16,119 nt of DNA from assembly GCA_937860285.1 (NCBI GenBank), contig CALMBS010000090.1, positions 1-16,119 on the forward strand, given 5' to 3'. Below, piece by piece: positions 5,776-13,245 of this stretch. The notes under the pieces are model-generated. The model saw only the letters and a list, made by a program, of their open reading frames with translations, ran no database searches and was not told the DNA's origin. Source of the stretch: an uncultured Chloroflexota bacterium (GTDB lineage Bacteria; Chloroflexota; Dehalococcoidia; UBA2247; RBG-13-53-26). Both the position numbers and the translations under genes were made by a program. Position 1 is the stretch's first letter; the number at the start of each line of letters is the position of its first letter.

Positions 5776-6731
5776 ACGTGCTGGTCACCGGCGGCGCCGG
5801 CTATGTCGGCAGCGTGGTCACGGACGGCCTTCTGAGGGCCGGCCACCGGGTCCTGGTCGTCGACAACCTGCAGCAGGGCCACCGGCAGGCCGTTCCCGAA
5901 AGTGCGGACTTCGTCCAGGCCGACATCGCTGACGCCGGCGCCCTCGACGCTGCGTTCGGGCGGATGCCCATCGACGCCGTGATGCACATGGCCGGCGAGA
6001 CAGTGGTGGAGTACTCCACCACCGATCCCAGGAGGTACTTCGCCAACAATGTGGTTGGCGGCCTGAATCTCCTCGATGTCATGCTGAAACACAACGTCCG
6101 CCGCATGGTCTTCTCATCCTCCGCGGCGGTCTACGGCGAGCCGCTGACGGCCCCCATCGAGGAAGACCACCCCCGGAACCCCATCAACTCCTACGGCCTG
6201 ACCAAACTCATGTTCGAGCAGATCATGGGGTGGTACGGCACCGCCTACGGCTTGAGGCACGTTTCCTTCCGCTATTTCAACGCGGCCGGGGCCACCGAGC
6301 GCCTGGGCGAGGACCATGTGCCCGAGACGCACCTCATCCCCAACGTCCTCAAGGCGGCGCTGGGGGGCAAGGCCGTCTCCGTGTTCGGCACCGACTACCC
6401 CACCAAGGACGGCAGCTGCGTTCGCGACTACGTCCACGTGTTGGACATCGCCGCAGCGCACATACTGGCGCTGGAGAAGCTCGACACCATCAGGCCGGGG
6501 GCCTTCAATCTGGGCAACGGGCAGGGCTACTCTGTTCTGGAGGTCATCGAGGTCGCCAGCAGGGTGACCGGGGTCAGCATACCGGTCACGCGGGCCGGCC
6601 GGCGGGCCGGCGACCCGGCGGTCCTGGTGGCCAGCTCCGGCCGGGCGCGCTCGGAGCTGGGGTGGTCGCCGCAGCACCCCGGGCTGGAGGACATCGTGGC
6701 CAGCGCCTGGCGGCGGACATCAACGAGATAG
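5772..6731 (+). CDS. galE: NAD-dependent nucleotide-sugar 4-epimerase, GalE-like
   Basis: A 319-residue extended SDR resembling UDP-glucose 4-epimerase. The Rossmann motif GGAGYVGS is at 7-14. SSSAAVYG (115-122) carries the catalytic Ser, and Y141-GLT-K145 is the YxxxK pair. RYFNAAGA, DYVHVLDIAAAH and the FNLGNGQGYSVLEV stretch follow as in GalE. It is about 20 residues shorter than the E. coli enzyme (338 as I recall). The likely reaction is C4 inversion of UDP-glucose or UDP-GlcNAc, but in this operon the substrate could be another NDP-sugar, including NDP-heptose. It is coupled to the upstream isomerase by a 4-bp ATGA overlap and is followed 9 bp later by the dehydrase. Confidence 0.87.
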   Translation: MNVLVTGGAGYVGSVVTDGLLRAGHRVLVVDNLQQGHRQAVPESADFVQADIADAGALDAAFGRMPIDAVMHMAGETVVEYSTTDPRRYFANNVVGGLNLLDVMLKHNVRRMVFSSSAAVYGEPLTAPIEEDHPRNPINSYGLTKLMFEQIMGWYGTAYGLRHVSFRYFNAAGATERLGEDHVPETHLIPNVLKAALGGKAVSVFGTDYPTKDGSCVRDYVHVLDIAAAHILALEKLDTIRPGAFNLGNGQGYSVLEVIEVASRVTGVSIPVTRAGRRAGDPAVLVASSGRARSELGWSPQHPGLEDIVASAWRRTSTR

Positions 6732-6740
6732 GCAGGCGAT

Positions 6741-8051
6741 TTGGATTTGCGCGAAGAGATCCTGGACCTGGTGCGCCGGTACCACGCTCAGAAGTTCGCC
6801 CCGCGGCGGTTCGACCCGGCGTCCGACACCCTTCATTACGCCGGGCGCGTCTTTGATGAGCAGGAGCTGGTCAACCTGGTGGACGCCAGCCTGGACTTCT
6901 TCCTCACCGCCAACCGCTACGCGGAGCAGTTCGAGAACCGTCTGGCCGAGTACCTGGGGCTGTCCAACTCGATACTGGTCAACTCCGGCTCCTCGGCCAA
7001 CCTGCTGGCCGTCTCCGCGCTGACCTCCCCCAAGCTCGGGGAGCGCCGTCTCCGGCCGGGCGACGAAGTGATCACGGTCGCCGCGGCCTTTCCCACCACG
7101 GTGGCCCCAATCGTCCAGAACCAGCTGGTCCCGGTATTCATCGATGTCAACCTGGGCGACTACACCGCCATTCCGGAGCGCCTGGAGGCCGCGGTCTCGT
7201 CCCGCACCCGGGCCATCTTCATGGCGCACACTCTGGGTGTGCCCTTTGACCTGGACACGGCGGCCGGCCTGGCGAAGCGTCACCACCTGTGGCTGATCGA
7301 AGACAACTGCGATGCCCTTGGCTCCCGCTACCGCGGCCGGCTCACCGGCACCTTCGGCCAGCTGGCCAGCATATCGTTCTACCCGGCCCACCACATTACC
7401 ATGGGCGAGGGCGGCAGCGTGGTCACGGATGACGACGATCTGGCCCGCATCGTGCGATCGTTCCGCGATTGGGGGCGCGACTGCTACTGCGCCGGAGGGG
7501 AGAGCAACACCTGCGGCAAGCGCTTCTCCCAGCAGTTCGGCAGCCTGCCCCCGGGCTATGACCACAAGTACGTCTACAGCCATATCGGGTACAACCTCAA
7601 GGTAACCGACATGCAGGCCGCCGTCGGCTGCGCTCAGCTGGACAAGCTGGACACCTTCATTGCCCGGCGCAAGGAGAACCACCGGCTCCTCCGGGAGGCG
7701 CTGGCACGCTACGAGGACCGCCTCATCCTGCCCCGGGCCCCGGAGCCGGCCGACCCCTCGTGGTTCTGCTTTGTGATCACCGTGCGCCCGGAGGCCGGGT
7801 TCAGCCGCAACGACCTGACCCGCTTCCTGGAGGCCAACAAGATCGAAACGCGCAACCTGTTCAGCGGCAACCTGCTGCGGCACCCGGCGTTTGAGGGCAT
7901 CAACTCCCGCATCGTGGGCGGCCTGGAGAACACGGACCTCATCATGAACAACACCTTCTTCATCGGCGTCTACCCCGGCATAGGCGGTCCGGAGCTGGAC
8001 AAGATGGCCGGCACCTTCACCCGCTTCATGGGCGGTGAACGCCTGCCATGA
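6741..8051 (+). CDS. ascC: CDP-4-keto-6-deoxy-D-glucose 3-dehydrase (E1), PMP and [2Fe-2S] dependent
   Basis: A 436-residue member of the DegT/DnrJ/EryC1/StrS fold that is a dehydrase, not an aminotransferase. The PLP lysine is replaced by histidine in SFYPAHHITMGEGG (212-225), with H217 matching His220 of Yersinia E1. The iron-sulfur ligands C190, C248, C250 and C258 give exactly the C-x57-C-x-C-x7-C pattern known for E1. It would remove the C3 hydroxyl of CDP-4-keto-6-deoxyglucose through a PMP adduct, with electrons coming through the cluster from a flavin reductase. The start is TTG at 6741 behind AGGCAGG (6730-6736); the N-terminus then aligns with the family (residues 1-24). It overlaps the reductase gene by ATGA. 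The genes making its CDP-sugar substrate (cytidylyltransferase and 4,6-dehydratase) are not in the window. ddhC and rfbH are synonyms. Confidence 0.95.
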   Translation: MDLREEILDLVRRYHAQKFAPRRFDPASDTLHYAGRVFDEQELVNLVDASLDFFLTANRYAEQFENRLAEYLGLSNSILVNSGSSANLLAVSALTSPKLGERRLRPGDEVITVAAAFPTTVAPIVQNQLVPVFIDVNLGDYTAIPERLEAAVSSRTRAIFMAHTLGVPFDLDTAAGLAKRHHLWLIEDNCDALGSRYRGRLTGTFGQLASISFYPAHHITMGEGGSVVTDDDDLARIVRSFRDWGRDCYCAGGESNTCGKRFSQQFGSLPPGYDHKYVYSHIGYNLKVTDMQAAVGCAQLDKLDTFIARRKENHRLLREALARYEDRLILPRAPEPADPSWFCFVITVRPEAGFSRNDLTRFLEANKIETRNLFSGNLLRHPAFEGINSRIVGGLENTDLIMNNTFFIGVYPGIGGPELDKMAGTFTRFMGGERLP

Positions 8052-8767
8052 GCACCCCGCAGAAGCTGCGCTGCCTGGTCAAGAGCGTCGTTTCTCACGG
8101 TGACCGGGTCTACACCGTGGAGCTCCTGCCTTCGGCCTCCCAGGTGCCCCGCTTCAAGGCCGGCCAGTTCTTCCACCTGGCGCTCGACCCGTATGATCCG
8201 TCCGGCTTCTGGCCCGAATCGCGCGTCTTTTCCATCGCTTCGTCGCCGCGGGAACGCGACCGGGTCCAGTTCACCTACTCGGTCCGCGGACGCTACACCG
8301 CCCGGATGGAGAAGGAGATCGCCGCCGGGCGCGAGGTGTGGGTCAAGATGCCCTACGGTGAGTTCTTCGTCGATGCGGGCCGTCCGGTGGTGCGCCGCGC
8401 CGGCGGGACCGGCAGCACGGCCTTCACCGCCTTCCTGAATGACCTGGCCGCGGGCCCGGCCCATTCGGTGACCGTATTCTACGGCGCCCGCCAGCGGGAC
8501 CTGCTGATCTACCGCCCGCTGGTGGACCGCTGCGCGCAGTCCCTGCCCGGGTTTCGAGCCTACTACTACATTGAGAACCTGGAACAGAAGGCGCCGGACG
8601 AGATGCCGGGGCAGATCTCCATCGCCTCCGCCTGGCCGCATGTCACGGACCCGGACAGCTCGGGGTTCTACATCGCCGGCCCGCCGGCCATGCTGAAAGG
8701 CCTCTCGAGGCAGCTGCAGGAGGCCGGGGTGAAGGGACAGGACATCCACATCGACGCCTGGGAGTAA
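8048..8767 (+). CDS. FNR-type NAD(P)H-flavin reductase, likely partner of E1
   Basis: A 239-residue oxidoreductase of the ferredoxin-NADP reductase fold. The FAD motif RVFSIASSP is at 59-67, the nucleotide-binding glycine motif AGGTGSTAF at 118-126, and FYIAGPPAML at 207-216 with a C-terminal HIDAWE. It overlaps the E1 gene by 4 bp, so it probably supplies electrons to E1 in 3-deoxygenation, as E3 (AscD/DdhD) does. E3 carries an N-terminal plant-type [2Fe-2S] ferredoxin domain of roughly 90 residues, as I recall; that domain and its cysteines are absent here. Electrons may pass directly from FAD to the E1 cluster or through a separate ferredoxin. The fold is clear; the E1 partnership is inferred from position. 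Confidence 0.85.
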   Translation: MSTPQKLRCLVKSVVSHGDRVYTVELLPSASQVPRFKAGQFFHLALDPYDPSGFWPESRVFSIASSPRERDRVQFTYSVRGRYTARMEKEIAAGREVWVKMPYGEFFVDAGRPVVRRAGGTGSTAFTAFLNDLAAGPAHSVTVFYGARQRDLLIYRPLVDRCAQSLPGFRAYYYIENLEQKAPDEMPGQISIASAWPHVTDPDSSGFYIAGPPAMLKGLSRQLQEAGVKGQDIHIDAWE

Positions 8768-8773
8768 GCCGCA

Positions 8774-9826
8774 GTGCTGAAGCGCATCGACAGAGAGGAC
8801 CTGGACCATATTCTGCAGCGCACCACCCCTCTCTGGGATGAGGTGCGCGGCCGGAACGTGTTCATTACCGGCGGCACAGGCTTCTTCGGGTGCTGGCTGC
8901 TGGAATCATTCATCCACGCCAACGATCAGCTTCAGCTCGGGGCCAGGGCGCTGGTGCTGAGCCGGGCCCCGGCATCCTTCGCAGCCAGGGCCCCCCACCT
9001 GGCGGAGCATCCCGCCGTCAGGCTGCTCCAGGGAGACGTCGGCGCGTTCGAGTTTCCCCACGGTGAGTTCCCCTTCGTTATCCACGCTGCCACCGAAGCC
9101 AGCGCGAAGCTGAACCGCGAGGACCCCCTGCTCATGTTCGGGACCATCGTCGCCGGCACCCGCCGGACCCTGGAGTTCGCCCGCACACACGGGACCACCC
9201 GGTTCCTGCTGACCAGCTCGGGGGCGGTGTACGGCCGGCAGCCGGCCCGGATGACCCACATGCCGGAGGACTACGTTGGAGCGCCCGACCCCATGGATCC
9301 CGGCGCCGCCTACGCGGAGGGGAAGCGCGCCGCCGAGACCCTGTGCCGCCTGTACGCCCACCAGTGCGGGCTTCCCGCCACCATCGCCCGCGGCTTCGCC
9401 TTCGTAGGCCCCCACCTGCCCCTGGACGCCCATTACGCCATCGGCAACTTCATCCGCGACGCGCTCCAGGGCGGCCCGATCCGGGTGAACGGGGACGGCA
9501 CTCCGCTGCGCTCGTACCTGTACGCCGCGGACCTGGCCGTCTGGCTGTGGACCATCCTGTTGAAAGGCCAGGCCTGCCGCCCGTACAATGTAGGCTCGGA
9601 CCGGAGCATCAGCATCGCGGGGCTGGCGGACCTGGTGCGCCAGGTGGTGAATCCTCAGCTTGAGATCGCCGTGGCGGAGCCGCCGGACCCATCGCGGCCG
9701 GCACAGCGGTATGTGCCATCGGTGGAGCGGGCCCGAGCCGAGCTGGGGGTGCGGATCGATATCCCGATCGAGGAGGGGATAGGCAGAACGGTGCGCTGGC
9801 TGAGACTTTATGGTGAAGGCGCCTGA
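8774..9826 (+). CDS. Extended SDR, NAD-dependent epimerase/reductase of nucleotide sugars
   Basis: A 350-residue extended short-chain dehydrogenase. GGTGFFG (33-39) binds the cofactor. TSSGAVYG (147-154) and Y180-AEG-K184 form the catalytic site, and NGDGTPLRSYLYAADLA with YNVGSD lies in the sugar-binding part. Nucleotide-sugar 4,6-dehydratases usually have TDEVYG where this protein has SSGAVYG; the missing Asp-Glu pair argues against dehydratase activity and for a ketoreductase or epimerase. In this operon it could reduce the 4-keto or branched-chain keto product made after E1 and the ThDP enzyme (compare CDP-paratose synthase or YerF roles). It starts at GTG 8774 after GGGAG (8760-8764). 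It lies 6 bp after the reductase and 138 bp before the next gene, the largest gap in the operon. Confidence 0.82.
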   Translation: MLKRIDREDLDHILQRTTPLWDEVRGRNVFITGGTGFFGCWLLESFIHANDQLQLGARALVLSRAPASFAARAPHLAEHPAVRLLQGDVGAFEFPHGEFPFVIHAATEASAKLNREDPLLMFGTIVAGTRRTLEFARTHGTTRFLLTSSGAVYGRQPARMTHMPEDYVGAPDPMDPGAAYAEGKRAAETLCRLYAHQCGLPATIARGFAFVGPHLPLDAHYAIGNFIRDALQGGPIRVNGDGTPLRSYLYAADLAVWLWTILLKGQACRPYNVGSDRSISIAGLADLVRQVVNPQLEIAVAEPPDPSRPAQRYVPSVERARAELGVRIDIPIEEGIGRTVRWLRLYGEGA

Positions 9827-9893
9827 CCCGACCACCGCCATGCCCTTCAAGGAGCAAGCCGAAAGCGGACCGCGCCGCCGCTGAGAGAGTAAC

Positions 9894-9968
9894 ATGGGCA
9901 GAAAGCAGGACACCATTATCCACATCGACCAGGCATATGCCCTGGTCATGGACAGAAGAGTACCTTGA
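9894..9968 (+). CDS. Possible 24-codon leader ORF
   Basis: An ATG at 9894 opens a 24-residue reading frame (MGRKQDTIIHIDQAYALVMD...) in the 138-bp gap before the membrane glycosyltransferase. Its TGA (9966-9968) overlaps the TTG start (9965) of that gene, as in translational coupling. It also contains the inverted repeat GACCAGG...CCTGGTC (9927-9947). The upstream GAGAGAG is only a poor ribosome binding site. It could equally be chance; no family is recognised. Confidence 0.2.
   Translation: MGRKQDTIIHIDQAYALVMDRRVP
9927..9947 (+). repeat. Inverted repeat before the first membrane glycosyltransferase
   Basis: GACCAGG (9927-9933) and CCTGGTC (9941-9947) pair perfectly around a 7-nt loop, with an inner palindrome GGCATATGCC (9932-9941). 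It lies 17 bp before the TTG start. It could be a leader hairpin or binding site affecting expression of the downstream half of the operon; there is no T-run, so it is not a standard terminator. Confidence 0.4.
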
Positions 9969-11848
9969 CGGCGTCGTTGCTCAGGATGTCAGGGCAGGCG
10001 AAGCGTTCCGCCATCGGGCTGGGCATCGTGCTGGCCGTGATCGGCCTATACAACGCGCTGATGTTCGACCGCTACCTGCCCCTTTCTGAAGGGTGGTTCA
10101 GCGTCTACGCCCGCTGCATTCTCGACGGTGCCATCCCCTACCGCGACTTCCACTTCTTCCTCCCCCCCGTCTATCCGTACATGATCGCCGGGTTCACGGG
10201 GGTCTTCGGGTCCGGACTGATTGGACTGAGGATACTCGGCGTCGGGATCACCCTGTCGATAGCGGCCATGCTGTTCCTTCTCTATTCCAGGCTGTTCTCG
10301 GCCCGCGTCGCCTGCATAGCCGCCATAGTCACGGTGGTCTACTACCAGTCCGACGTGACCTTCATAGGCTACAACTTCCTCAATGTCCTCCACCTCCTGG
10401 CGCTGTGCGGCACCCTTCTCATATGCAAGTACTTTGACCATGATAACCGCTCACCTGAATCGGCGGCCGGCCGCAGGGCGGCCGCGATGCTTCTTGGCGC
10501 CGGTTCGCTTTTCGCGCTGGCGTTCCTGATCAAGCAGAGTGACGGGCTGTTCGTCCTGCTGGCGTCCTTTGCGGCCGTGGCCGCCAGCGCCTACGCACGA
10601 GACGGTTTCCGCAGAGGGCTCGGCACGCTGGCCGTCTACTCTGCAGGCGTCCTTCTGCCCATGCTGGTCCTGCTCATCTGGCTGATCAGTACCGGCACCA
10701 TGGCCTCCTTCCTCGATCAGGTCTTCCGCGGGGCATCATCGTCCAAGGGAGGGCTCGCGGCCATTCTGTTCAACTGGATACCCCGGCTTTTTACGCGAGC
10801 CAACATCGGCGGGCTGGCGGCCACCATAGCCGCCCTCGCTGCCCTGAGGTTGTACTCCATGCCCGGGGGCTTCATGCTCGGGAGGGCAGGCAACGGCAAA
10901 GGAAGCGCGATGTCCCCGGCCACGCCTGGAACGGTGGTCCGGTTCACGGCCATCCTGGCCCTGTTCAGCGCCGGCATCCTGGTGCCATTTTGGAGCTCCG
11001 GCATCTCCCAGGGACTGTGCGACAACTCCGTCTTCAACTTCACCTATGAACGCGTACTGCTGATATCAGGGTTCACGGGATGCCTGCTGTTGCTCTGCGT
11101 CTTTCTTGTCAGGATGGTCAGAAGGGAGGAGGGTTCTCATCGGGATTCCTTCATCGTGTCGGCTGTATCGCTGGGCATCCTGTGGGGCACGAGCACTTCG
11201 GCCGCCCTGGGCAACATGGGCATGCTCATGGGGCTTGGCCTGCTGGTGGGGGTCCTCCTGTCCATCCCGTCGCTCTTCAGGCGGACCAGAATCGCAATTG
11301 TCCTGCTATGCGCCTCGCTGGTGCTGTTCCTGTCATCCCGCAAGTACATCGAGCCGTACAACTGGTGGGGGCTGGACCAGTCCGATATCCGGGAAACCTC
11401 GATGTCCGTCCAGGCCCCGTACCTGGGGGGATTCGTGCTCTCCCCGCAGGCCAGCCGTATATATCTGGACGTGACGGCAATAGTCCGGGAAAACACCGGG
11501 CCGCAGGACCGCATCTACACCTTCCCCAATATCCCCATCTTCTACCTGCTCACCGAACGCCATCCGGACACCTTCGGCATCGTCAGCTGGTTTGACGTGG
11601 AGCCGGACAGGTTCGCCCTGGCGGACGCCCGCAGCCTGCAGGAGTCACCGCCGGAAGCGATCATCTACCTGGACGTTCCCGAATTCGTGTGGGAGGGGCA
11701 TGAGGAGGGCTTTCGCGGCGGGAACATGAGCGGGCAGAGGACGATCCAGAAGGTTATTGAGGAGCTGACTTCCAGCGACCTGTACGAACTGGAGGCGACG
11801 TACGAAGTCCCGGATGGTTACACCCTGACTGTATGGATAATGGTCTGA
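9965..11848 (+). CDS. Multi-pass GT-C glycosyltransferase (GT39/ArnT-like)
   Basis: A 627-residue polytopic membrane protein of the GT-C fold, like the dolichyl-phosphate mannosyltransferase/ArnT superfamily, which transfers sugars from lipid carriers on the outer face of the membrane. After the first helix (about 17-34) comes the characteristic loop EGWFSVYARCILDGAIPYRD (42-61) with acidic residues E42 and D61, then FLPPVYPYM. About ten to twelve further hydrophobic helices reach to about residue 460, followed by a soluble C-terminal part of about 160 residues (from IEPYNWWG onward). The start is TTG at 9965, or the ATG at 9986 seven codons later; neither has a strong ribosome binding site. 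It overlaps the next gene by 16 bp. Isoleucine is often encoded by ATA here, unlike the upstream enzymes, which hints at different base pressure or origin. The acceptor and sugar are unknown. Confidence 0.8.
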   Translation: MTASLLRMSGQAKRSAIGLGIVLAVIGLYNALMFDRYLPLSEGWFSVYARCILDGAIPYRDFHFFLPPVYPYMIAGFTGVFGSGLIGLRILGVGITLSIAAMLFLLYSRLFSARVACIAAIVTVVYYQSDVTFIGYNFLNVLHLLALCGTLLICKYFDHDNRSPESAAGRRAAAMLLGAGSLFALAFLIKQSDGLFVLLASFAAVAASAYARDGFRRGLGTLAVYSAGVLLPMLVLLIWLISTGTMASFLDQVFRGASSSKGGLAAILFNWIPRLFTRANIGGLAATIAALAALRLYSMPGGFMLGRAGNGKGSAMSPATPGTVVRFTAILALFSAGILVPFWSSGISQGLCDNSVFNFTYERVLLISGFTGCLLLLCVFLVRMVRREEGSHRDSFIVSAVSLGILWGTSTSAALGNMGMLMGLGLLVGVLLSIPSLFRRTRIAIVLLCASLVLFLSSRKYIEPYNWWGLDQSDIRETSMSVQAPYLGGFVLSPQASRIYLDVTAIVRENTGPQDRIYTFPNIPIFYLLTERHPDTFGIVSWFDVEPDRFALADARSLQESPPEAIIYLDVPEFVWEGHEEGFRGGNMSGQRTIQKVIEELTSSDLYELEATYEVPDGYTLTVWIMV

Positions 11849-13221
11849 GACTGCGTCATGCCGCCGGGGCCTTGCGTTCACGGTTGGGGCAGGCCGCGGA
11901 TGGACTGCGGCTTCTCCGCGACAGGGCCAGGTCGTCGATGCCCGCGGAGAAGAGGGTCAGCCTCCTGGTTCTGATCATCGTAGTCGGGTTCTTCGCCGGG
12001 GTGGCTTACCACTACGCGCTGGGCACGTACTTCGAAAGAGGATGGCCCGCCAATACATTCCTGTTCAAGCCCTGGGACAGGTTCGGTGACTTCACCAAGG
12101 TGGTGGACCAGTCTTCAGGGCTGGACCCCTTCGGGGCTGGCGGGGACGGGTTTGCCGGATCACCTTTTGGCCAGATGGTGGGATACCTGTTCTCAGTCAT
12201 CCGCCCGGCGTCACTCCGCCTGCCTCTCTTTCTGGGGTCGTTCTTCGTCGCACTCATTCTCATGGTCAAACACGGTCTGTACGGTCTGAAGTCGAGACTG
12301 GCCTCCGGCCAGTGGCTGGCCCTCTTCGCCATCGTGTTTCTAACATACCCCGTTCTCTTCGCGGCGGACCGGGCCAATTTCGACCTGATGGTCCTCCCCT
12401 GCCTCTTCCTCTTCGCGCTGGCCTACAGCAGGCAGCGATACAAGTCTAGCACCATCTTTCTGGGGATGGCCATGGCGCTCAAGCCATATGCCGCAGTCTT
12501 CATCATGGTCTACATCTTTGACCGGAGATACAGGGACACCCTCATCGTGTTCTTCAACGCAGCGCTGCTGTCGACAGTAAGCCTGGCCCTGTTCAAGGGA
12601 GGGCTGTTGGACGAGGCGCGCAAGTACTTCGAACTGCTCTGGCACATGGGGAATGACCCATCGTTCGGGAGCGACCTGGCCTACACCTCGGACCTGTTCA
12701 GCCTGTTGACTGTGGTGACGAGGTCCGTGGCGGACGCATTGGGACTGGGCCCGGTGGACCTGCTGGAGCACTCTAACGTGAAGCTGGGCTACGGCATACT
12801 GGCGGCAGCGCTGGCCGTCTACCTTGCAGTCCATCTCTGGCAGAACCCGCAGCCACGGTGGAAGACCATGACCGTGCTGACTACGTTGATCATCCTGCTC
12901 CCCTTCAGCTCGCATGACTACCGCCTCATCTATCTCTTCGTTCCCATGCTGATGTACCTGTCTGCCGACGAGACGGCCAGGAGAGATCCGGTCATCGTGA
13001 CCATATGGGGCCTCCTGCTGGTGCCCAAGGACTACTACCACCTGGGCCCCATTCAGAGCATCAGCATGATAATCAACCCGGTCCTTCTGATCGGTCTCCT
13101 GAGGTACGTCGTTCCGGAAGCGTTCTCGGCAAGAGGCATCAGGTCCTCCCTTCGCTTGGCCGTTTCCAGACTGCGGTTCACGGGCCAGAGCGGCAAACTG
13201 GAAAACCCGCGCTCAAGCTGA
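11833..13221 (+). CDS. Multi-pass GT87-like membrane glycosyltransferase
   Basis: A 462-residue polytopic membrane protein resembling the GT87 (DUF2029) GT-C mannosyltransferases, which use polyprenyl-phosphate sugars. A basic cytoplasmic N-terminus (1-42) precedes helix 1 (43-62). The periplasmic loop has KPWDRFGDFTKVV (79-91) with several acidic residues. DRANFD (179-184), MALKPYAAVF (214-223) and SSHDYRLIYLFVPML resemble conserved elements of this family. The ATG at 11833 overlaps the stop of the preceding glycosyltransferase by 16 bp and has no clear ribosome binding site; the ATG at 11938 (Met36), 6 nt after an AGG, is a plausible shorter start that keeps all helices. It probably works in the same glycan as the preceding gene. 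It ends 24 bp before the ThDP enzyme start. Confidence 0.75.
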   Translation: MDNGLRLRHAAGALRSRLGQAADGLRLLRDRARSSMPAEKRVSLLVLIIVVGFFAGVAYHYALGTYFERGWPANTFLFKPWDRFGDFTKVVDQSSGLDPFGAGGDGFAGSPFGQMVGYLFSVIRPASLRLPLFLGSFFVALILMVKHGLYGLKSRLASGQWLALFAIVFLTYPVLFAADRANFDLMVLPCLFLFALAYSRQRYKSSTIFLGMAMALKPYAAVFIMVYIFDRRYRDTLIVFFNAALLSTVSLALFKGGLLDEARKYFELLWHMGNDPSFGSDLAYTSDLFSLLTVVTRSVADALGLGPVDLLEHSNVKLGYGILAAALAVYLAVHLWQNPQPRWKTMTVLTTLIILLPFSSHDYRLIYLFVPMLMYLSADETARRDPVIVTIWGLLLVPKDYYHLGPIQSISMIINPVLLIGLLRYVVPEAFSARGIRSSLRLAVSRLRFTGQSGKLENPRSS

Positions 13222-13245
13222 TATGATTTACCTGTTCTTTTGCCC

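Noticed and set aside
6720..7883. 387-codon minus-strand open frame
   Set aside because: It lies opposite the E1 dehydrase, whose cofactor and cluster residues are intact.
6741..8051. Ordinary sugar aminotransferase annotation
   Set aside because: The PLP lysine is replaced by histidine and the E1 iron-sulfur cysteines are present.
8774..9826. dTDP/CDP-glucose 4,6-dehydratase
   Set aside because: The Asp-Glu pair of the TDEVYG motif is missing (SSGAVYG instead), so dehydratase chemistry is unlikely.
8906..9949. 347-codon minus-strand open frame
   Set aside because: It lies opposite the SDR; composition is typical of an antisense shadow.
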